DNA of 64,000 nt, taken from NCBI RefSeq assembly GCF_030406905.1, contig NZ_CP129137.1:3271001-3335000 (forward strand), given 5' to 3'. Shown here piece by piece: positions 24,994 through 34,406 of the stretch. Within the stretch, counting starts at the first letter, position 1. Each line of letters opens with the position of its first letter. The notes under the pieces were generated by a model, which did no database searches, was not told the DNA's origin, and was given only the letters and a program-made list of their open reading frames with translations. The position numbers and the translations under genes were made by a program. This stretch comes from Streptomyces sp. HUAS CB01. GTDB taxonomy: Bacteria > Actinomycetota > Actinomycetes > Streptomycetales > Streptomycetaceae.

Positions 24994-26376
24994 TCATCCG
25001 AGCAGGACCACCTCCGTCTCCGTGCCCGGCTCGACGGAGGTCGTGTCCTCGGGGACCACGATGAGCGCGTTCGCCTGGGCGAGGGCCGCGATCAGATGCG
25101 ACCCGCTGCCGCCGACAGGGGTGACGGTGCCCTTCTCCGCATCGTAGGCACCGCGGAGGAACTGCCGCTTCCCCTCGGGCGACGTCAGCGCCTTGTCGGT
25201 GCGGAGCTCCGCGCGGACCTCGGGCCGCCGCGCGTCCGTCAGACCCATCAGGGTGCGGATCGCGGGACGGACGAACAGCTCGAACGACACATAGGAGGAG
25301 ACGGGATTGCCCGGCAGGGCGAGCAGCGGTGTGTGGTCGGGGCCGATGGAGCCGAAACCCTGGGGCTTGCCCGGCTGCATGGCGAGCGTGCGGAAGTCGA
25401 CCCCGCTGCCGGGCTCGTCCTCGTCGCCCACGGAGGAGAGCGCCTCCTTGACCACGTCGTACGCGCCGACGCTGACGCCTCCCGTGGTGACGATGAGATC
25501 GGCGCGGATGAGCTGGTCCTCGATGGCGGCGCGCAGCTCGTCGGCGTCGTCGGTGACCGCGCCGACCCGGTAGGCGATGGCCCCGGCGTCGCGGGCCGCG
25601 GCGGTGAGCGCGAAGCTGTTCGAGTCGTAGATCTTGCCCTCGCCCAATTCCTCCCCGGGCTGGACCAGTTCACTGCCGGTGGACAGGACGACGACACGCG
25701 GTCGGGGGCGCACCCGTACGGTGCCGCGGCCGATCGCGGCGAGCAGCCCGATCTGCGGCGGGCCGAGGACCGTGCCCTCGGTCAGGGCGAGGTCGCCCGC
25801 CTGGACGTCGCTGCCGCGCCCGCGCACGTGTGCGCGGGACTCCACCGGCCGGTGGACCCGCACCTCGCCGGCCGCGCCCTCGGGGGCGACCCCGGCCGGA
25901 CGCATGGCCGTGGCGGCTCCGCCGCCCGTGCCGCCGTCGGTCCACTCGACGGGGACGACGGCCTCGGCGCCGGGCGGCAGCGGGGCTCCGGTCATGATCC
26001 GGGCGGCCTGCCCGGGGCCGACGGTGCGCGCCTCGCCGCTGCCCGCGGCGACGTCGCCGATGACGGTGAGCACGGCGGGGAAGTCCTCACTCGCGCCCGC
26101 GACGTCGGCGACACGGACCGCGTACCCGTCCATCGAGCTGTTGTCGAACGGCGGCAGGGCCACGGGGACGGTGACGTCCTCGACCAGGACGCAGCCCTGT
26201 GCGTCGGGCAGCGGCAGATCGATCGGATCCAGCGGGTGGATCGCGCCGAGGACGTCCTCCAGATGGTCGTCCACCGACCACAGGGCCCGTCGGCCGCCCG
26301 GGGTGTCAGCGGCCGGGCCGTCCCCGGCCGGGGTGGCGGGGCCGGAGCCCGTGCCGGGTGCTGCCGTGCTGCTCAC
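24994..26376 (-). CDS. glp: Gephyrin-like molybdotransferase Glp / MoeA family
   Basis: This 460-aa protein has the whole MoeA fold: an N-terminal SVDDHLEDVLGAIHPL, domain with PPFDNSSMDGYAV, MTGAPLPPGAEAVVPVE, the MPT-binding TTGGVSVGAYDVVKEAL and LPGNPVSSYVSFELFVRP, and a C-terminal beta domain. It could insert molybdate into adenylylated molybdopterin. Its position directly after galU (3-nt gap) and in the same block as sepX is the hallmark of Glp, the gephyrin-like MoeA paralogue that binds the SepX/GlpR receptor and acts in cell division. Whether it keeps both jobs cannot be read from sequence. Confidence 0.88.
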   Translation of the reverse strand: MSSTAAPGTGSGPATPAGDGPAADTPGGRRALWSVDDHLEDVLGAIHPLDPIDLPLPDAQGCVLVEDVTVPVALPPFDNSSMDGYAVRVADVAGASEDFPAVLTVIGDVAAGSGEARTVGPGQAARIMTGAPLPPGAEAVVPVEWTDGGTGGGAATAMRPAGVAPEGAAGEVRVHRPVESRAHVRGRGSDVQAGDLALTEGTVLGPPQIGLLAAIGRGTVRVRPRPRVVVLSTGSELVQPGEELGEGKIYDSNSFALTAAARDAGAIAYRVGAVTDDADELRAAIEDQLIRADLIVTTGGVSVGAYDVVKEALSSVGDEDEPGSGVDFRTLAMQPGKPQGFGSIGPDHTPLLALPGNPVSSYVSFELFVRPAIRTLMGLTDARRPEVRAELRTDKALTSPEGKRQFLRGAYDAEKGTVTPVGGSGSHLIAALAQANALIVVPEDTTSVEPGTETEVVLLG

Positions 26377-26379
26377 GTG

Positions 26380-27282
26380 CTACATCTCCTCGGTGACGTA
26401 ACGGCGAAGCCAGGCTCGGAAGTCCGGGCCCAGGTCTTCACGTTCGCACGCGAGTCTGACAATGGCACGCAGATAGTCGCCTCGGTCGCCGGTGTCGTAG
26501 CGGCGGCCCTTGAAGACGACGCCGTGCACGGGCCCGCCGATCTTCTCGTCGGCGGCGAGCATCTGCAGGGCGTCGGTGAGCTGGATCTCGCCACCGCGGC
26601 CCGGCTCGGTCTTGCGGAGTATCTCGAAGACGGCGGGGTCCAGGACGTAGCGGCCGATGATCGCGTAGTTGCTGGGCGCCTCGGACGCGTCGGGCTTCTC
26701 GACCAGACCGGTGACGCGGACGACGTCGTCCTCGCCGGTGGACTCCACGGCGGCGCAGCCGTAGAGGTGGATCTGGGAGGGCTCGACCTCCATCAGGGCG
26801 ATGACGCTGCCGCCCTCGCGCTCCTGGACGTCGACCATCCGGGACAGGAGCGGGTCGCGCGGGTCGATGAGGTCGTCGCCGAGCAGCACCGCGAAGGGCT
26901 GCTCACCGACGTGCGGCGCGGCGCACAGGACGGCGTGGCCGAGGCCCTTGGGGTCGCCCTGGCGCACGTAGTGCATGGTGGCGAGGTCGCTGGACTCCTG
27001 GACCTTGGCGAGGCGCTCCGCGTCGCCCTTGCGGGTCAGCGCCTCCTCCAGCTCGTAGTTGCGGTCGAAGTGGTCCTCGAGGGGGCGCTTGTTGCGCCCG
27101 GTGACCATGAGAACATCCGAGAGGCCGGCGCCGACGGCCTCCTCGACCACGTACTGGATCGCCGGCTTGTCGACGACAGGCAGCATCTCCTTGGGAGTGG
27201 CCTTCGTGGCCGGCAGGAACCGGGTACCGAGGCCTGCGGCGGGGATGACAGCCTTGCTGATCCGTTGGTGCAACTCACTCAT
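26380..27282 (-). CDS. galU: UTP-glucose-1-phosphate uridylyltransferase GalU
   Basis: This 300-aa nucleotidyltransferase makes UDP-glucose. The UTP-binding signature PAAGLGTRFLPATKATPKEMLPV is at residues 14-36, and the family segments EEAVGAGLSDVLMVTGRNK, LGDDLIDP (metal/nucleotide) and GEIQLTDAL are all present. It is the first gene of the galU-glp pair and lies upstream of the divisome block. The ATG at 27282 seems leaderless. Confidence 0.95.
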   Translation of the reverse strand: MSELHQRISKAVIPAAGLGTRFLPATKATPKEMLPVVDKPAIQYVVEEAVGAGLSDVLMVTGRNKRPLEDHFDRNYELEEALTRKGDAERLAKVQESSDLATMHYVRQGDPKGLGHAVLCAAPHVGEQPFAVLLGDDLIDPRDPLLSRMVDVQEREGGSVIALMEVEPSQIHLYGCAAVESTGEDDVVRVTGLVEKPDASEAPSNYAIIGRYVLDPAVFEILRKTEPGRGGEIQLTDALQMLAADEKIGGPVHGVVFKGRRYDTGDRGDYLRAIVRLACEREDLGPDFRAWLRRYVTEEM

Positions 27283-27288
27283 GCGGGC

Positions 27289-27294
27289 ACCATA
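27289..27294 (-). promoter_or_regulatory. -10 element of leaderless galU
   Basis: On the minus strand TATGGT is followed by 6 nt and the galU ATG. No Shine-Dalgarno sequence is present. Confidence 0.55.
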
Positions 27295-27376
27295 TCCGGT
27301 ACCTATGGGCGGAAGATTAGCCTCCGGTTAACTTTCTCCCCATACAGGCATATTGACAGTGGATTGTGAGGTTGCC

Positions 27377-27982
27377 GTGGACTCCGAGATGTCCGGAAAG
27401 GGCATGGTTCGACGTGAACTGCTCGACGCACGACGCCTGCTGTCACCTGAAGACGTCCGTGAGGCCTCGCTGGTTCTCGCCCGCCATGCGCTGGAACTCC
27501 CGGAGCTGACCGGCGCCAGGACCGTGGCGGCCTATGTCTCCGTGGGGCGCGAACCAGGCACCCGCGCGCTGCTCGACGCGCTGCGCGCCCGGGGCGTGCG
27601 CGTGCTCCTGCCGGTGCTGCTGGACGACAACGATCTGGAGTGGGCGGTGTACGAGGGGCCGGACCGGCTGGTGCCGGCCCGCCGCGGGCTGAGGGAACCC
27701 GACGGGCCGCTGCTGGGCCACAAGGCCGTGCTGGAGGCGGACGCGGTCCTGCTGCCGGGACTGGCGGTGGACGAGCGGGGCATGCGGCTCGGCCGCGGTG
27801 GCGGCTCGTACGACCGGGTCCTCGCCCGGCTGGAGGCGGCCGCCGCCCGGCCCGCCCTCGTCGTCCTGCTGTACGCGAACGAGGTGGTCGCGCGGGTCCC
27901 GGAGGAACCGCACGACCACCCCGTCCATGCCGTTGTGACCCCGGAGGGCGTCCGGCGCTTCGCGGCCCGGTCTACGGCCTGA
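27377..27982 (+). CDS. 5-formyltetrahydrofolate cyclo-ligase
   Basis: This 201-aa enzyme returns 5-formyl-THF to the folate pool using ATP. Family motifs are visible: VRRELLDARRLLSPEDV, AAYVSVGREPGTRALL, ADAVLLPGLAVDERGMRLGRGGGSYDR (the substrate/phosphate site) and a final HAVVTPEGV. I start at the GTG at 27377 because GAGG lies 5 nt before it; a TTG at 27353 would add 8 residues and the ATG at 27389 would remove 4. Its last 11 bp overlap the 3' end of the convergent acylase gene. Confidence 0.92.
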   Translation: MDSEMSGKGMVRRELLDARRLLSPEDVREASLVLARHALELPELTGARTVAAYVSVGREPGTRALLDALRARGVRVLLPVLLDDNDLEWAVYEGPDRLVPARRGLREPDGPLLGHKAVLEADAVLLPGLAVDERGMRLGRGGGSYDRVLARLEAAAARPALVVLLYANEVVARVPEEPHDHPVHAVVTPEGVRRFAARSTA

Positions 27983-30782
27983 GCGCCAGCGTGTCCTCCG
28001 TCGCCGCTTCGACCGCCCTGTCGCTGTAGGCCCAGTCGAGCAGTTCGCCCTTGGCCCACTTGTCCGTCTGGTCGGTGTAGTGCGCGCTGTAGGCGTGGCC
28101 CGAGGCGCCGGTCAGGTTGATCCAGCGGGACTTGTCCCAGTCCCCCACGTTGACGACCATCCGCATCGACGGGACCCAGATCACCTCGTAGCCGCCGGCC
28201 GCGTTCCAGCCGGTCGCGTTGACCGCGGCCTCGCCGCCGCCCAGGTTCCACGGGCCGCGGTTGAGCATCCACCGCAGCACGTCGGGGCCCTCGGTGCCGA
28301 GCGTCTGGTTCTTCAGCGTCAGCTGGTGCAGCCTGCCCCAGCTCCAGCTGTTGACGTCCTTGCCGAGCTCGGCCGTCAGCTCCCAGCGGGCGTCCTTCAT
28401 GGCCCGGGCGAGCAGCTCGTCACGAGTGGTCGTGGCGACGTCCTTGCGGGTCTTCGGCGACTGCCACCACTCGCTGTCCTCGTCGTCCATCAGCCCGCGG
28501 ACCACCTCGTACCAGCGGTCGCCGCCGTCCGGCTGGGCCGAGTCGGCGTCGCGCTGGCCGCACTCGCGCACCAGCGAGTTCAGGTCGTCGACCGGTCCGG
28601 TGCTGTCGGCCGGGCGGACGTTGAGGCACTCGCCGCGGATCCGCAGCTCCTTGGGGAGCTTGTTCCCGAAGGCCAGCTTGAGCACATGGCGCCAGACGGC
28701 GTTGAAGTAGGCCGCGGCCCCGGAGTCCGGCTCCTGGGTGTAGTCCCAGCCCTCCAGCAGCTTCTGCGCCTCGCGCACATGCGGGTCGGAGACGTCGATC
28801 CTCAGCAGATGGGGCGTCAGCAGCTTGGCGATCTCGCTCTGGTTGTCCGTCTGCATGGTGCGCATGTCGTCGGTCGAGATCTTCCCGCCGTCCTTGATCT
28901 TCGACTCGATGATGTCGTTGATCCGCTGGCTGCGGGAGCCGTACCCGTAGTCCTTGGTGATCAGGTACGGGTACTTCTCGGCGTCCACGACGGCCTGGTT
29001 GGCGGTGACGATGTAGCCGCGCTTCGGGTCGTACTCGTACGGCAGCTCGTCGAAGGGGATGTACCCCTTCCAGCCGGAGGTCGGGTTCCAGCCCGGGGCC
29101 GGCATCGAGCCGTCGAAACCCTCGGCGCGGACCGGGATCCGGCCCGGCGCCTGGTAGCCGATGTGGCCCTCGGCGTCCGCGTAGATCAGGTTCTGCGAGG
29201 GGACGTCGAAGTCCTTCGCCGCGGCGCGGAAGCCCGCGAAGTCCTTCGCCCGGTTGAGCTTGAACACCGCGTCCATGGTGTTGCCCGGGTCCAGCGCGGT
29301 CCAGCGCAGCGCCACCCCGAAGCCGTTGCCGCGGTCGGGGGCGGGGGTCCTGACCGGCGCCCGCTCGCCCACGCGCTCCAGCTCGGCGCTGCGGTCCGAG
29401 ATCAGCGGCCCGTGATCGGTCTCCCGCACGGTGATCTTCTTGCTGCCGCCGCCGGCGATCCTGATGGTCTCCTCACGGACCTTGAACGGCTTGATCCGGC
29501 TGCCGGACGTCCAGCCCGTCCGGGAGATCTTCTCCAGGTAGAGGTCGGTGACGTCGGCCCCGAGGTTGGTGAAGCCCCAGGCGATGTCCTCGTTGTGGCC
29601 GATGACCACGCCCGGCATGCCGGAGAAGGTGTAGCCGGCGACGTCGAAGGAGCACTTCTCCGAGACCGCGCGGCAGTGCAGGCCCATCTGCGCCCACAGC
29701 GACGGCAGCTGCGGCGCGAGGTGCGGGTCGTTCGCGAGCAGCGGCTTGTTGGTGGTCGTGTACTTGCCGGAGACGACCCAGGAGTTGGAACCGATGCCGT
29801 TGCCGTTCGGGCCGAGCAGCGCGGGGACCCGGTCGAGCACGTCGGAGAGGCCGGAGAGCTGCGTCTGCGCGCCCTGTCCGGCGTCCGAGCCACTGCCCGA
29901 ACCGGCGCCCAGGCCACTGCCGAGGCCCGCCCCGCCCTGCGACGACGAGCCCGAGGATCCCGAGGAGTCGGAGGAGTCGGAGGAGTCCGACGAGGGCCGG
30001 CCCTTCGGGTCCCACTTCCCGGCGTCGTCGTCCAGGGCGCCGGCCGTGACGACCGGCTGGTGCAGGTCGTACGGGTACGCCGGGTACAGCTGCTTGATCT
30101 GCTGCTCGCTCAGCCGGCTGGTCATCAGCGAGCGGTCGATCTCGTCCTGCATGTTGCCGCGCAGGTCCCAGGCCATCGCCTTCAGCCAGGCCACCGAGTC
30201 GACCGGCGTCCACTTCTCCGGCTTGTAGTCGTTGGTGAGCCCCAGGGCGGCGTACTCGAGGGAGATGTCGGAGTTGTCGCGGCCCGCGAGGTAGGCGTTG
30301 ACGCCGTCGGCGTACGACTGGAGGTACTTCTTGGTCTCGGGCGAGAGCTTCTCGTCGAACTCCTGCTGGGCCACCCGGTGCCAGCCGAGGGTCCGCAGGA
30401 AGGCGTCCGTCTCGACCTGCCCCGCGCCGAACATCTCGGACAGCCGGCCCGCGGTGACGTGGCGGCGCACGTCCATCTCCCAGAAGCGGTCCTGCGCGTG
30501 CACGAAGCCCTGCGCGCGGAACAGGTCCTCGTCGGTGCTCGCGTAGAGCTGCGGGATCCCGTTCGCGTCGCGCTTCACGTCGACCGGGGCGGACAGGCCC
30601 TTGAGCTTGATCGTCCCGGTGGTCTGCGGGAAGGAGGCACGCACGGTGCTGACGCCCCAGTACGCACCGCAGCCGACACCCGCGACCAGCGCCAGTACCA
30701 GGGCGAGCAAGACGAGACGGGCGCGGCGGCCCCTCCTCCTGGCTGGCTTCTCGGCGGAGGAGGCGGTTGTGTTGGAGGGCAT
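27972..30782 (-). CDS. Penicillin acylase family protein (Ntn hydrolase)
   Basis: This 936-aa precursor has an N-terminal membrane anchor or signal (RRRGRRARLVLLALVLALVAGV) and the penicillin-acylase fold. The autocatalytic site is GSNSW: Ser332 becomes the N-terminal nucleophile of the beta chain. Conserved NDPHL, GHNEDIAWG and the later YADAEGHIGYQAPGRIP segments follow. An unusual Ser/Asp then Gly/Ser-rich stretch (residues 264-310) sits in the spacer just before the cleavage site. Natural substrates of these exported amidases include acyl-homoserine lactones and N-acyl peptides; the one here is unknown. Confidence 0.92.
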   Translation of the reverse strand: MPSNTTASSAEKPARRRGRRARLVLLALVLALVAGVGCGAYWGVSTVRASFPQTTGTIKLKGLSAPVDVKRDANGIPQLYASTDEDLFRAQGFVHAQDRFWEMDVRRHVTAGRLSEMFGAGQVETDAFLRTLGWHRVAQQEFDEKLSPETKKYLQSYADGVNAYLAGRDNSDISLEYAALGLTNDYKPEKWTPVDSVAWLKAMAWDLRGNMQDEIDRSLMTSRLSEQQIKQLYPAYPYDLHQPVVTAGALDDDAGKWDPKGRPSSDSSDSSDSSGSSGSSSQGGAGLGSGLGAGSGSGSDAGQGAQTQLSGLSDVLDRVPALLGPNGNGIGSNSWVVSGKYTTTNKPLLANDPHLAPQLPSLWAQMGLHCRAVSEKCSFDVAGYTFSGMPGVVIGHNEDIAWGFTNLGADVTDLYLEKISRTGWTSGSRIKPFKVREETIRIAGGGSKKITVRETDHGPLISDRSAELERVGERAPVRTPAPDRGNGFGVALRWTALDPGNTMDAVFKLNRAKDFAGFRAAAKDFDVPSQNLIYADAEGHIGYQAPGRIPVRAEGFDGSMPAPGWNPTSGWKGYIPFDELPYEYDPKRGYIVTANQAVVDAEKYPYLITKDYGYGSRSQRINDIIESKIKDGGKISTDDMRTMQTDNQSEIAKLLTPHLLRIDVSDPHVREAQKLLEGWDYTQEPDSGAAAYFNAVWRHVLKLAFGNKLPKELRIRGECLNVRPADSTGPVDDLNSLVRECGQRDADSAQPDGGDRWYEVVRGLMDDEDSEWWQSPKTRKDVATTTRDELLARAMKDARWELTAELGKDVNSWSWGRLHQLTLKNQTLGTEGPDVLRWMLNRGPWNLGGGEAAVNATGWNAAGGYEVIWVPSMRMVVNVGDWDKSRWINLTGASGHAYSAHYTDQTDKWAKGELLDWAYSDRAVEAATEDTLALRP

Positions 30783-31024
30783 CGCTGTCCTTCGAGGGCA
30801 GTGTGGTCCTGGGAGTGCTGGAGCAACCATAGGCGCAGCGATCGACGGGCCCGGACGCGGTATCAGTAACGCGACGCCAACCACCAGCAATTCGAACCCA
30901 TTGACGATTACTGGACGAAGCCGTCATGGAAGCGTCAAGAACGCGTTAAAGATTAGGTAAGGTAACGAAGTGTCGCTTGCCGGAGGAACGATCCGGCCAC
31001 AAGCGCGAGGGGAAGGATCGGCCG

Positions 31025-32515
31025 CTGACTGTCCACCAGCTCAATGCACTCCTGCTCATCTGCTCGCTCGTCCTGCTCATCGCCGTCGCGGCGGTGCGCG
31101 TCTCCTCCCGGAGCGGGCTCCCCAGCCTGCTGCTGTATCTGGGCATCGGGGTCGCGATAGGGCAGGACGGCATCTTCAACGTCAAGTTCGACAATGCCGG
31201 ACTTACGCAGGTGATCGGCTACGCCGCACTCGTGGTGATCCTGGCCGAGGGCGGCCTGGGCACCAAGTGGAAGGAGATCAAACCGGCCCTGCCCGCGGCG
31301 GCGATGCTGTCGACCGTCGGCATCGCCGTGAGCGTGGGCGTCACGGCGGCCGGAGCCCACTATCTGGTGGGACTGGAATGGCGGCAGGCCCTCATCGTCG
31401 GCGCGGTCGTCTCCTCGACGGACGCCGCCGCGGTCTTCTCCGTGCTGCGGAGGGTTCCCCTCCCCTCCCGCATCACGGGTGTCCTGGAGGCCGAGTCCGG
31501 CTTCAACGACGCCCCCGTCGTCATCCTCGTCATCGCGCTCTCCACCACGGAGCCCGTCGAGGAGTGGTACGTCCTCATCGGAACGATCCTGCTGGAGCTG
31601 GCGATCGGCGCCGCCATCGGCCTCGCGGTCGGCTGGCTCGGCGCGTACGGGCTGCGCCACGTCGCCCTGCCCGCCTCCGGTCTGTACCCGATCGCCGTCA
31701 TGGCCATCGCGGTGACGGCGTACGCCATCGGCGCCCTCGCCCACGGCAGCGGCTTCCTGGCCGTGTACCTCGCGGCGATGGTGCTCGGGAACTCCAAGCT
31801 CCCCCACTGGCCGGCCACCCGCGGATTCGCCGACGGGCTCGGCTGGATCGCCCAGATCGGCATGTTCGTACTGCTCGGACTGCTCGTCACCCCGCACGAG
31901 CTGCTGCACGACTTCTGGCCCGCGGTGGTCATCGGACTGGTGCTGACGATGGCGGCACGGCCGCTGTCGGTCGTCCTCAGCCTGCTGCCCTTCCGCATTC
32001 CGTGGCGGGAGAAGGCCCTGATGTCGTGGGCCGGTCTGCGCGGCGCCGTGCCCATCATCCTCGCGACCATCCCGCTGGTGTCCGGGATCGAGGGCAGCGA
32101 GCGGATCTTCAACATCGTCTTCGTGCTGGTCGTCGTCTACACCCTGGTCCAGGGCCCGACCCTGCCCTGGGTGGCGAAGGCGCTGAACCTCGGGAACGGC
32201 GCGGAGGCCGCGGACCTGGGCATCGAGTCGGCGCCGCTGGAGCGGCTGCGCGGCCATCTGCTGTCGGTCGCGATCCCGGAGAAGTCGCGGATGCACGGCG
32301 TGGAGGTCGGCGAACTGCGGCTGCCCGCCGGCGCCGCCGTCACGCTCGTCGTCCGCGAGAGCAAGAGCTTCGTCCCGAGCCCGACGACGGTGCTGCGGCG
32401 CGGTGACGAACTGCTGGTGGTGGCGACCGACCCGGTACGGGACGCGGCCGAGGCGCGCCTGCGGGCCGTGGGCCAGGGCGGAAAGCTGGCCGGCTGGTTG
32501 GGGACGGGCGGCTAG
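31025..32515 (+). CDS. Potassium/proton antiporter (CPA1 family, NhaP2/CvrA type)
   Basis: This roughly 496-aa cation/proton antiporter has about 12 membrane helices with the CPA1 core GAVVSSTDAAAVFSVLR and GVLEAESGFNDAPVVI (paired acidic residues that carry the ion), and a C-terminal TrkA-C-like cytosolic domain (VGELRLPAGAAVTLVVRE, RRGDELLVVA). It would set K+ or Na+ and pH balance. The start is uncertain: the CTG at 31025 has GGAAGG 8 nt upstream and gives the usual LTVHQLN N-terminus, while a TTG at 30977 would add 16 polar residues without a good ribosome site. Confidence 0.88.
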   Translation: MTVHQLNALLLICSLVLLIAVAAVRVSSRSGLPSLLLYLGIGVAIGQDGIFNVKFDNAGLTQVIGYAALVVILAEGGLGTKWKEIKPALPAAAMLSTVGIAVSVGVTAAGAHYLVGLEWRQALIVGAVVSSTDAAAVFSVLRRVPLPSRITGVLEAESGFNDAPVVILVIALSTTEPVEEWYVLIGTILLELAIGAAIGLAVGWLGAYGLRHVALPASGLYPIAVMAIAVTAYAIGALAHGSGFLAVYLAAMVLGNSKLPHWPATRGFADGLGWIAQIGMFVLLGLLVTPHELLHDFWPAVVIGLVLTMAARPLSVVLSLLPFRIPWREKALMSWAGLRGAVPIILATIPLVSGIEGSERIFNIVFVLVVVYTLVQGPTLPWVAKALNLGNGAEAADLGIESAPLERLRGHLLSVAIPEKSRMHGVEVGELRLPAGAAVTLVVRESKSFVPSPTTVLRRGDELLVVATDPVRDAAEARLRAVGQGGKLAGWLGTGG

Positions 32516-32949
32516 GCGGATGGGCCGCGTTCGGGATCCGGAAGGCCGGGGCTCGGCGGGGGTCCGGCCGCGGAGGGGGCGGTCCGGCCGGGAAGGCGCG
32601 GGCCGGGGACGGGATCCGGAGGGCCCGGCCCGGCGGGGTCGGCCGCCCGGCGCGGGCCGGCCGGGGAGGCGCGGGCCGGGTGGGCGAAGCATCTGCACCG
32701 CCGGCCAATCCCAGGTGACGTTCCCCATGCACAAGCGCATTCCGAGGCCGGGCCGCCGCCGACCCCTGTAGCATGAAGGCACACTGATCGACCAACTCTG
32801 CCTGACGCAGAGCTGGCGCGACCGTATGGCGGCCGAGTGACTCCCCGCAGTGGGGCCCGGTATCTACCGCAGTTCCGCGCAAGAGGACAGCTCTCGGCGA
32901 TCCCCGGCACCCCGGGAGAGCGCTACCAGGCGGCAGAAAGGCAAGGGCC
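32516..32949. other. 434-bp GC-rich intergenic region with a possible structured leader
   Basis: The first 180 bp are low-complexity G-rich sequence with recurring GGCGCGGGCCGGG and two GGGATCCGGA copies; open frames here look spurious. A TAGCAT -10-like element lies at 32769-32774. The rest would form a long leader for the MFS gene, with small hairpins at 32796-32812 (CTCTGC/GCAGAG) and CCCC/GGGG just after. I cannot match it to a known riboswitch. Confidence 0.4.
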
Positions 32950-34338
32950 GTGGAGTCCACGGTCGCTTCTGACCCGTCCACGGGCACACCTCCGAGCACT
33001 CCCGCCGCACCGTCTTCGGGTACGGCCACGTCCACGGGTACGTCCCCGTCCTCGCACCCGCCGGCGCCTTCCGACACAGCGTCCGGCAGCCGGCGCCCCG
33101 GCTACGGGCAACTGCTCCGCACGCCCGGCGCCTGGACGTTCCTGCTCCCCGGGTTCGCCGCCCGGCAGCCGTTCGCGATGCTGACGATCGGCATCGTCCT
33201 CCTCGTGCAGCACACCACCGGTTCGTACGGAAGCGCCGGCGCCGTCGCCGCCGTCACCGGCGTCTCCATGGCCCTCTTCGCCCCGCAGAGCGGCAAGCTC
33301 GCCGACCGCTTCGGCCAGCGGGCCGTGCTGGTCCCGGGCGTGCTGGTGCACACCGCGGCCGTCGGCGCGCTGACCGCGCTCGCGCTCGCCGGCGCTCCCC
33401 TGTGGGCACTCTTCGCCGCCGCGGTGCCGACCGGAGCCTCCGTGCCGCAGGTCGGCCCGATGGTGCGGGCCCGCTGGGCGGCGAGGCTCGGCGGGTCCCG
33501 GCTGATGCCGACGGCGGCGGCGTTCGAGTCGGTCACCGACGAGTTCACCTTCGTCGTCGGGCCGGTGCTGGCCACCGCCCTGTGCACCGGCGTCCACCCG
33601 GCCGCCGGGCTGATCGCCGAGGCCGTGCTGACGCTGGTCGGCGGTCTGCTGTTCGCCGCCCAGCGCCGTACGCAGCCGCCCTTCGGCCGCGCCGGGACCG
33701 GCGAGCAGGCCACCCGCACATCAGCTCTGTCCGTGCCCGGCGTCCGGGTCCTCGCGGTCGCCTTCCTCGGCATCGGTTCGGTCTTCGGCGGCATGCAGGT
33801 CTCGCTCACCGCGTTCACCGAGGAGATCGGGCAGCCCGGTATGAACGGTCTGCTTTACGGACTCTTCGCCGCCGGCAACATGCTCGCGGGCATCGCCGTC
33901 GGAGCCGTCGCCTGGAAGTCCGGGCCGCGGCGCCGCATGGTGGCCGGGTACGCGGGTCTGGCGCTCGCCGCCTCGCTCCTCTGGACGGCGGAGTCCGCCG
34001 TACTGCTCGGCGGGCTGGGACTGGTCGTCGGCGTGTGTATCGCACCCGCGCTGATCAGCGGTTTCACGCTCGTCGAGACGCTGGTCCCGGCGTCGGCCCG
34101 GACGGAGGCCTTCACCTGGCTGACCGGATCCGTGGCGCTCGGCCAGGCGGCCGCGGTGACGGTCGCCGGCCGGCTCGCCGACGCCCACGGCTCGACCGCC
34201 GGATTCCTGGTGCCGCTGGTGGGCACCGTACTCGCCCTGGCCACCCTGCTGTCGCTGCGATCGCGCCTCGCACCGCGCCCGCACAGCCGTACGGTCGCAC
34301 GTGGTGTCGGTCACCGAGTGCCCGTGACGGTGGACTGA
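32950..34338 (+). CDS. MFS transporter
   Basis: This 462-aa major facilitator protein has a 45-residue Ser/Thr/Pro-rich N-terminal tail before the first helix and then about 12 hydrophobic segments. The loop GKLADRFGQRAVLVPG is the classic MFS motif A between helices 2 and 3. The central loop carries a basic stretch (RRTQPPFGRAG). The substrate is unknown. The GTG at 32950 follows an AAAGGCAAGGGCC stretch. It is preceded by the long leader region described above and followed by the zinc-ribbon gene. Confidence 0.88.
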   Translation: MESTVASDPSTGTPPSTPAAPSSGTATSTGTSPSSHPPAPSDTASGSRRPGYGQLLRTPGAWTFLLPGFAARQPFAMLTIGIVLLVQHTTGSYGSAGAVAAVTGVSMALFAPQSGKLADRFGQRAVLVPGVLVHTAAVGALTALALAGAPLWALFAAAVPTGASVPQVGPMVRARWAARLGGSRLMPTAAAFESVTDEFTFVVGPVLATALCTGVHPAAGLIAEAVLTLVGGLLFAAQRRTQPPFGRAGTGEQATRTSALSVPGVRVLAVAFLGIGSVFGGMQVSLTAFTEEIGQPGMNGLLYGLFAAGNMLAGIAVGAVAWKSGPRRRMVAGYAGLALAASLLWTAESAVLLGGLGLVVGVCIAPALISGFTLVETLVPASARTEAFTWLTGSVALGQAAAVTVAGRLADAHGSTAGFLVPLVGTVLALATLLSLRSRLAPRPHSRTVARGVGHRVPVTVD

Positions 34339-34406
34339 GACGAGGGAATACGTCACTATGGAACGTCGTTAGCACTCATCGAGTGAGAGTGCCAGGAGGA
34401 AGACAA

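Noticed and set aside
27289..27376. TTG at 27353 as start of the 5-formyl-THF cyclo-ligase
   Set aside because: It has no ribosome site and adds residues without family similarity; the GTG at 27377 has GAGG at good distance.
32403..32771. 122-codon plus-strand frame after the antiporter
   Set aside because: It starts inside the antiporter gene in another frame and consists mostly of Gly/Arg/Pro from the low-complexity region.
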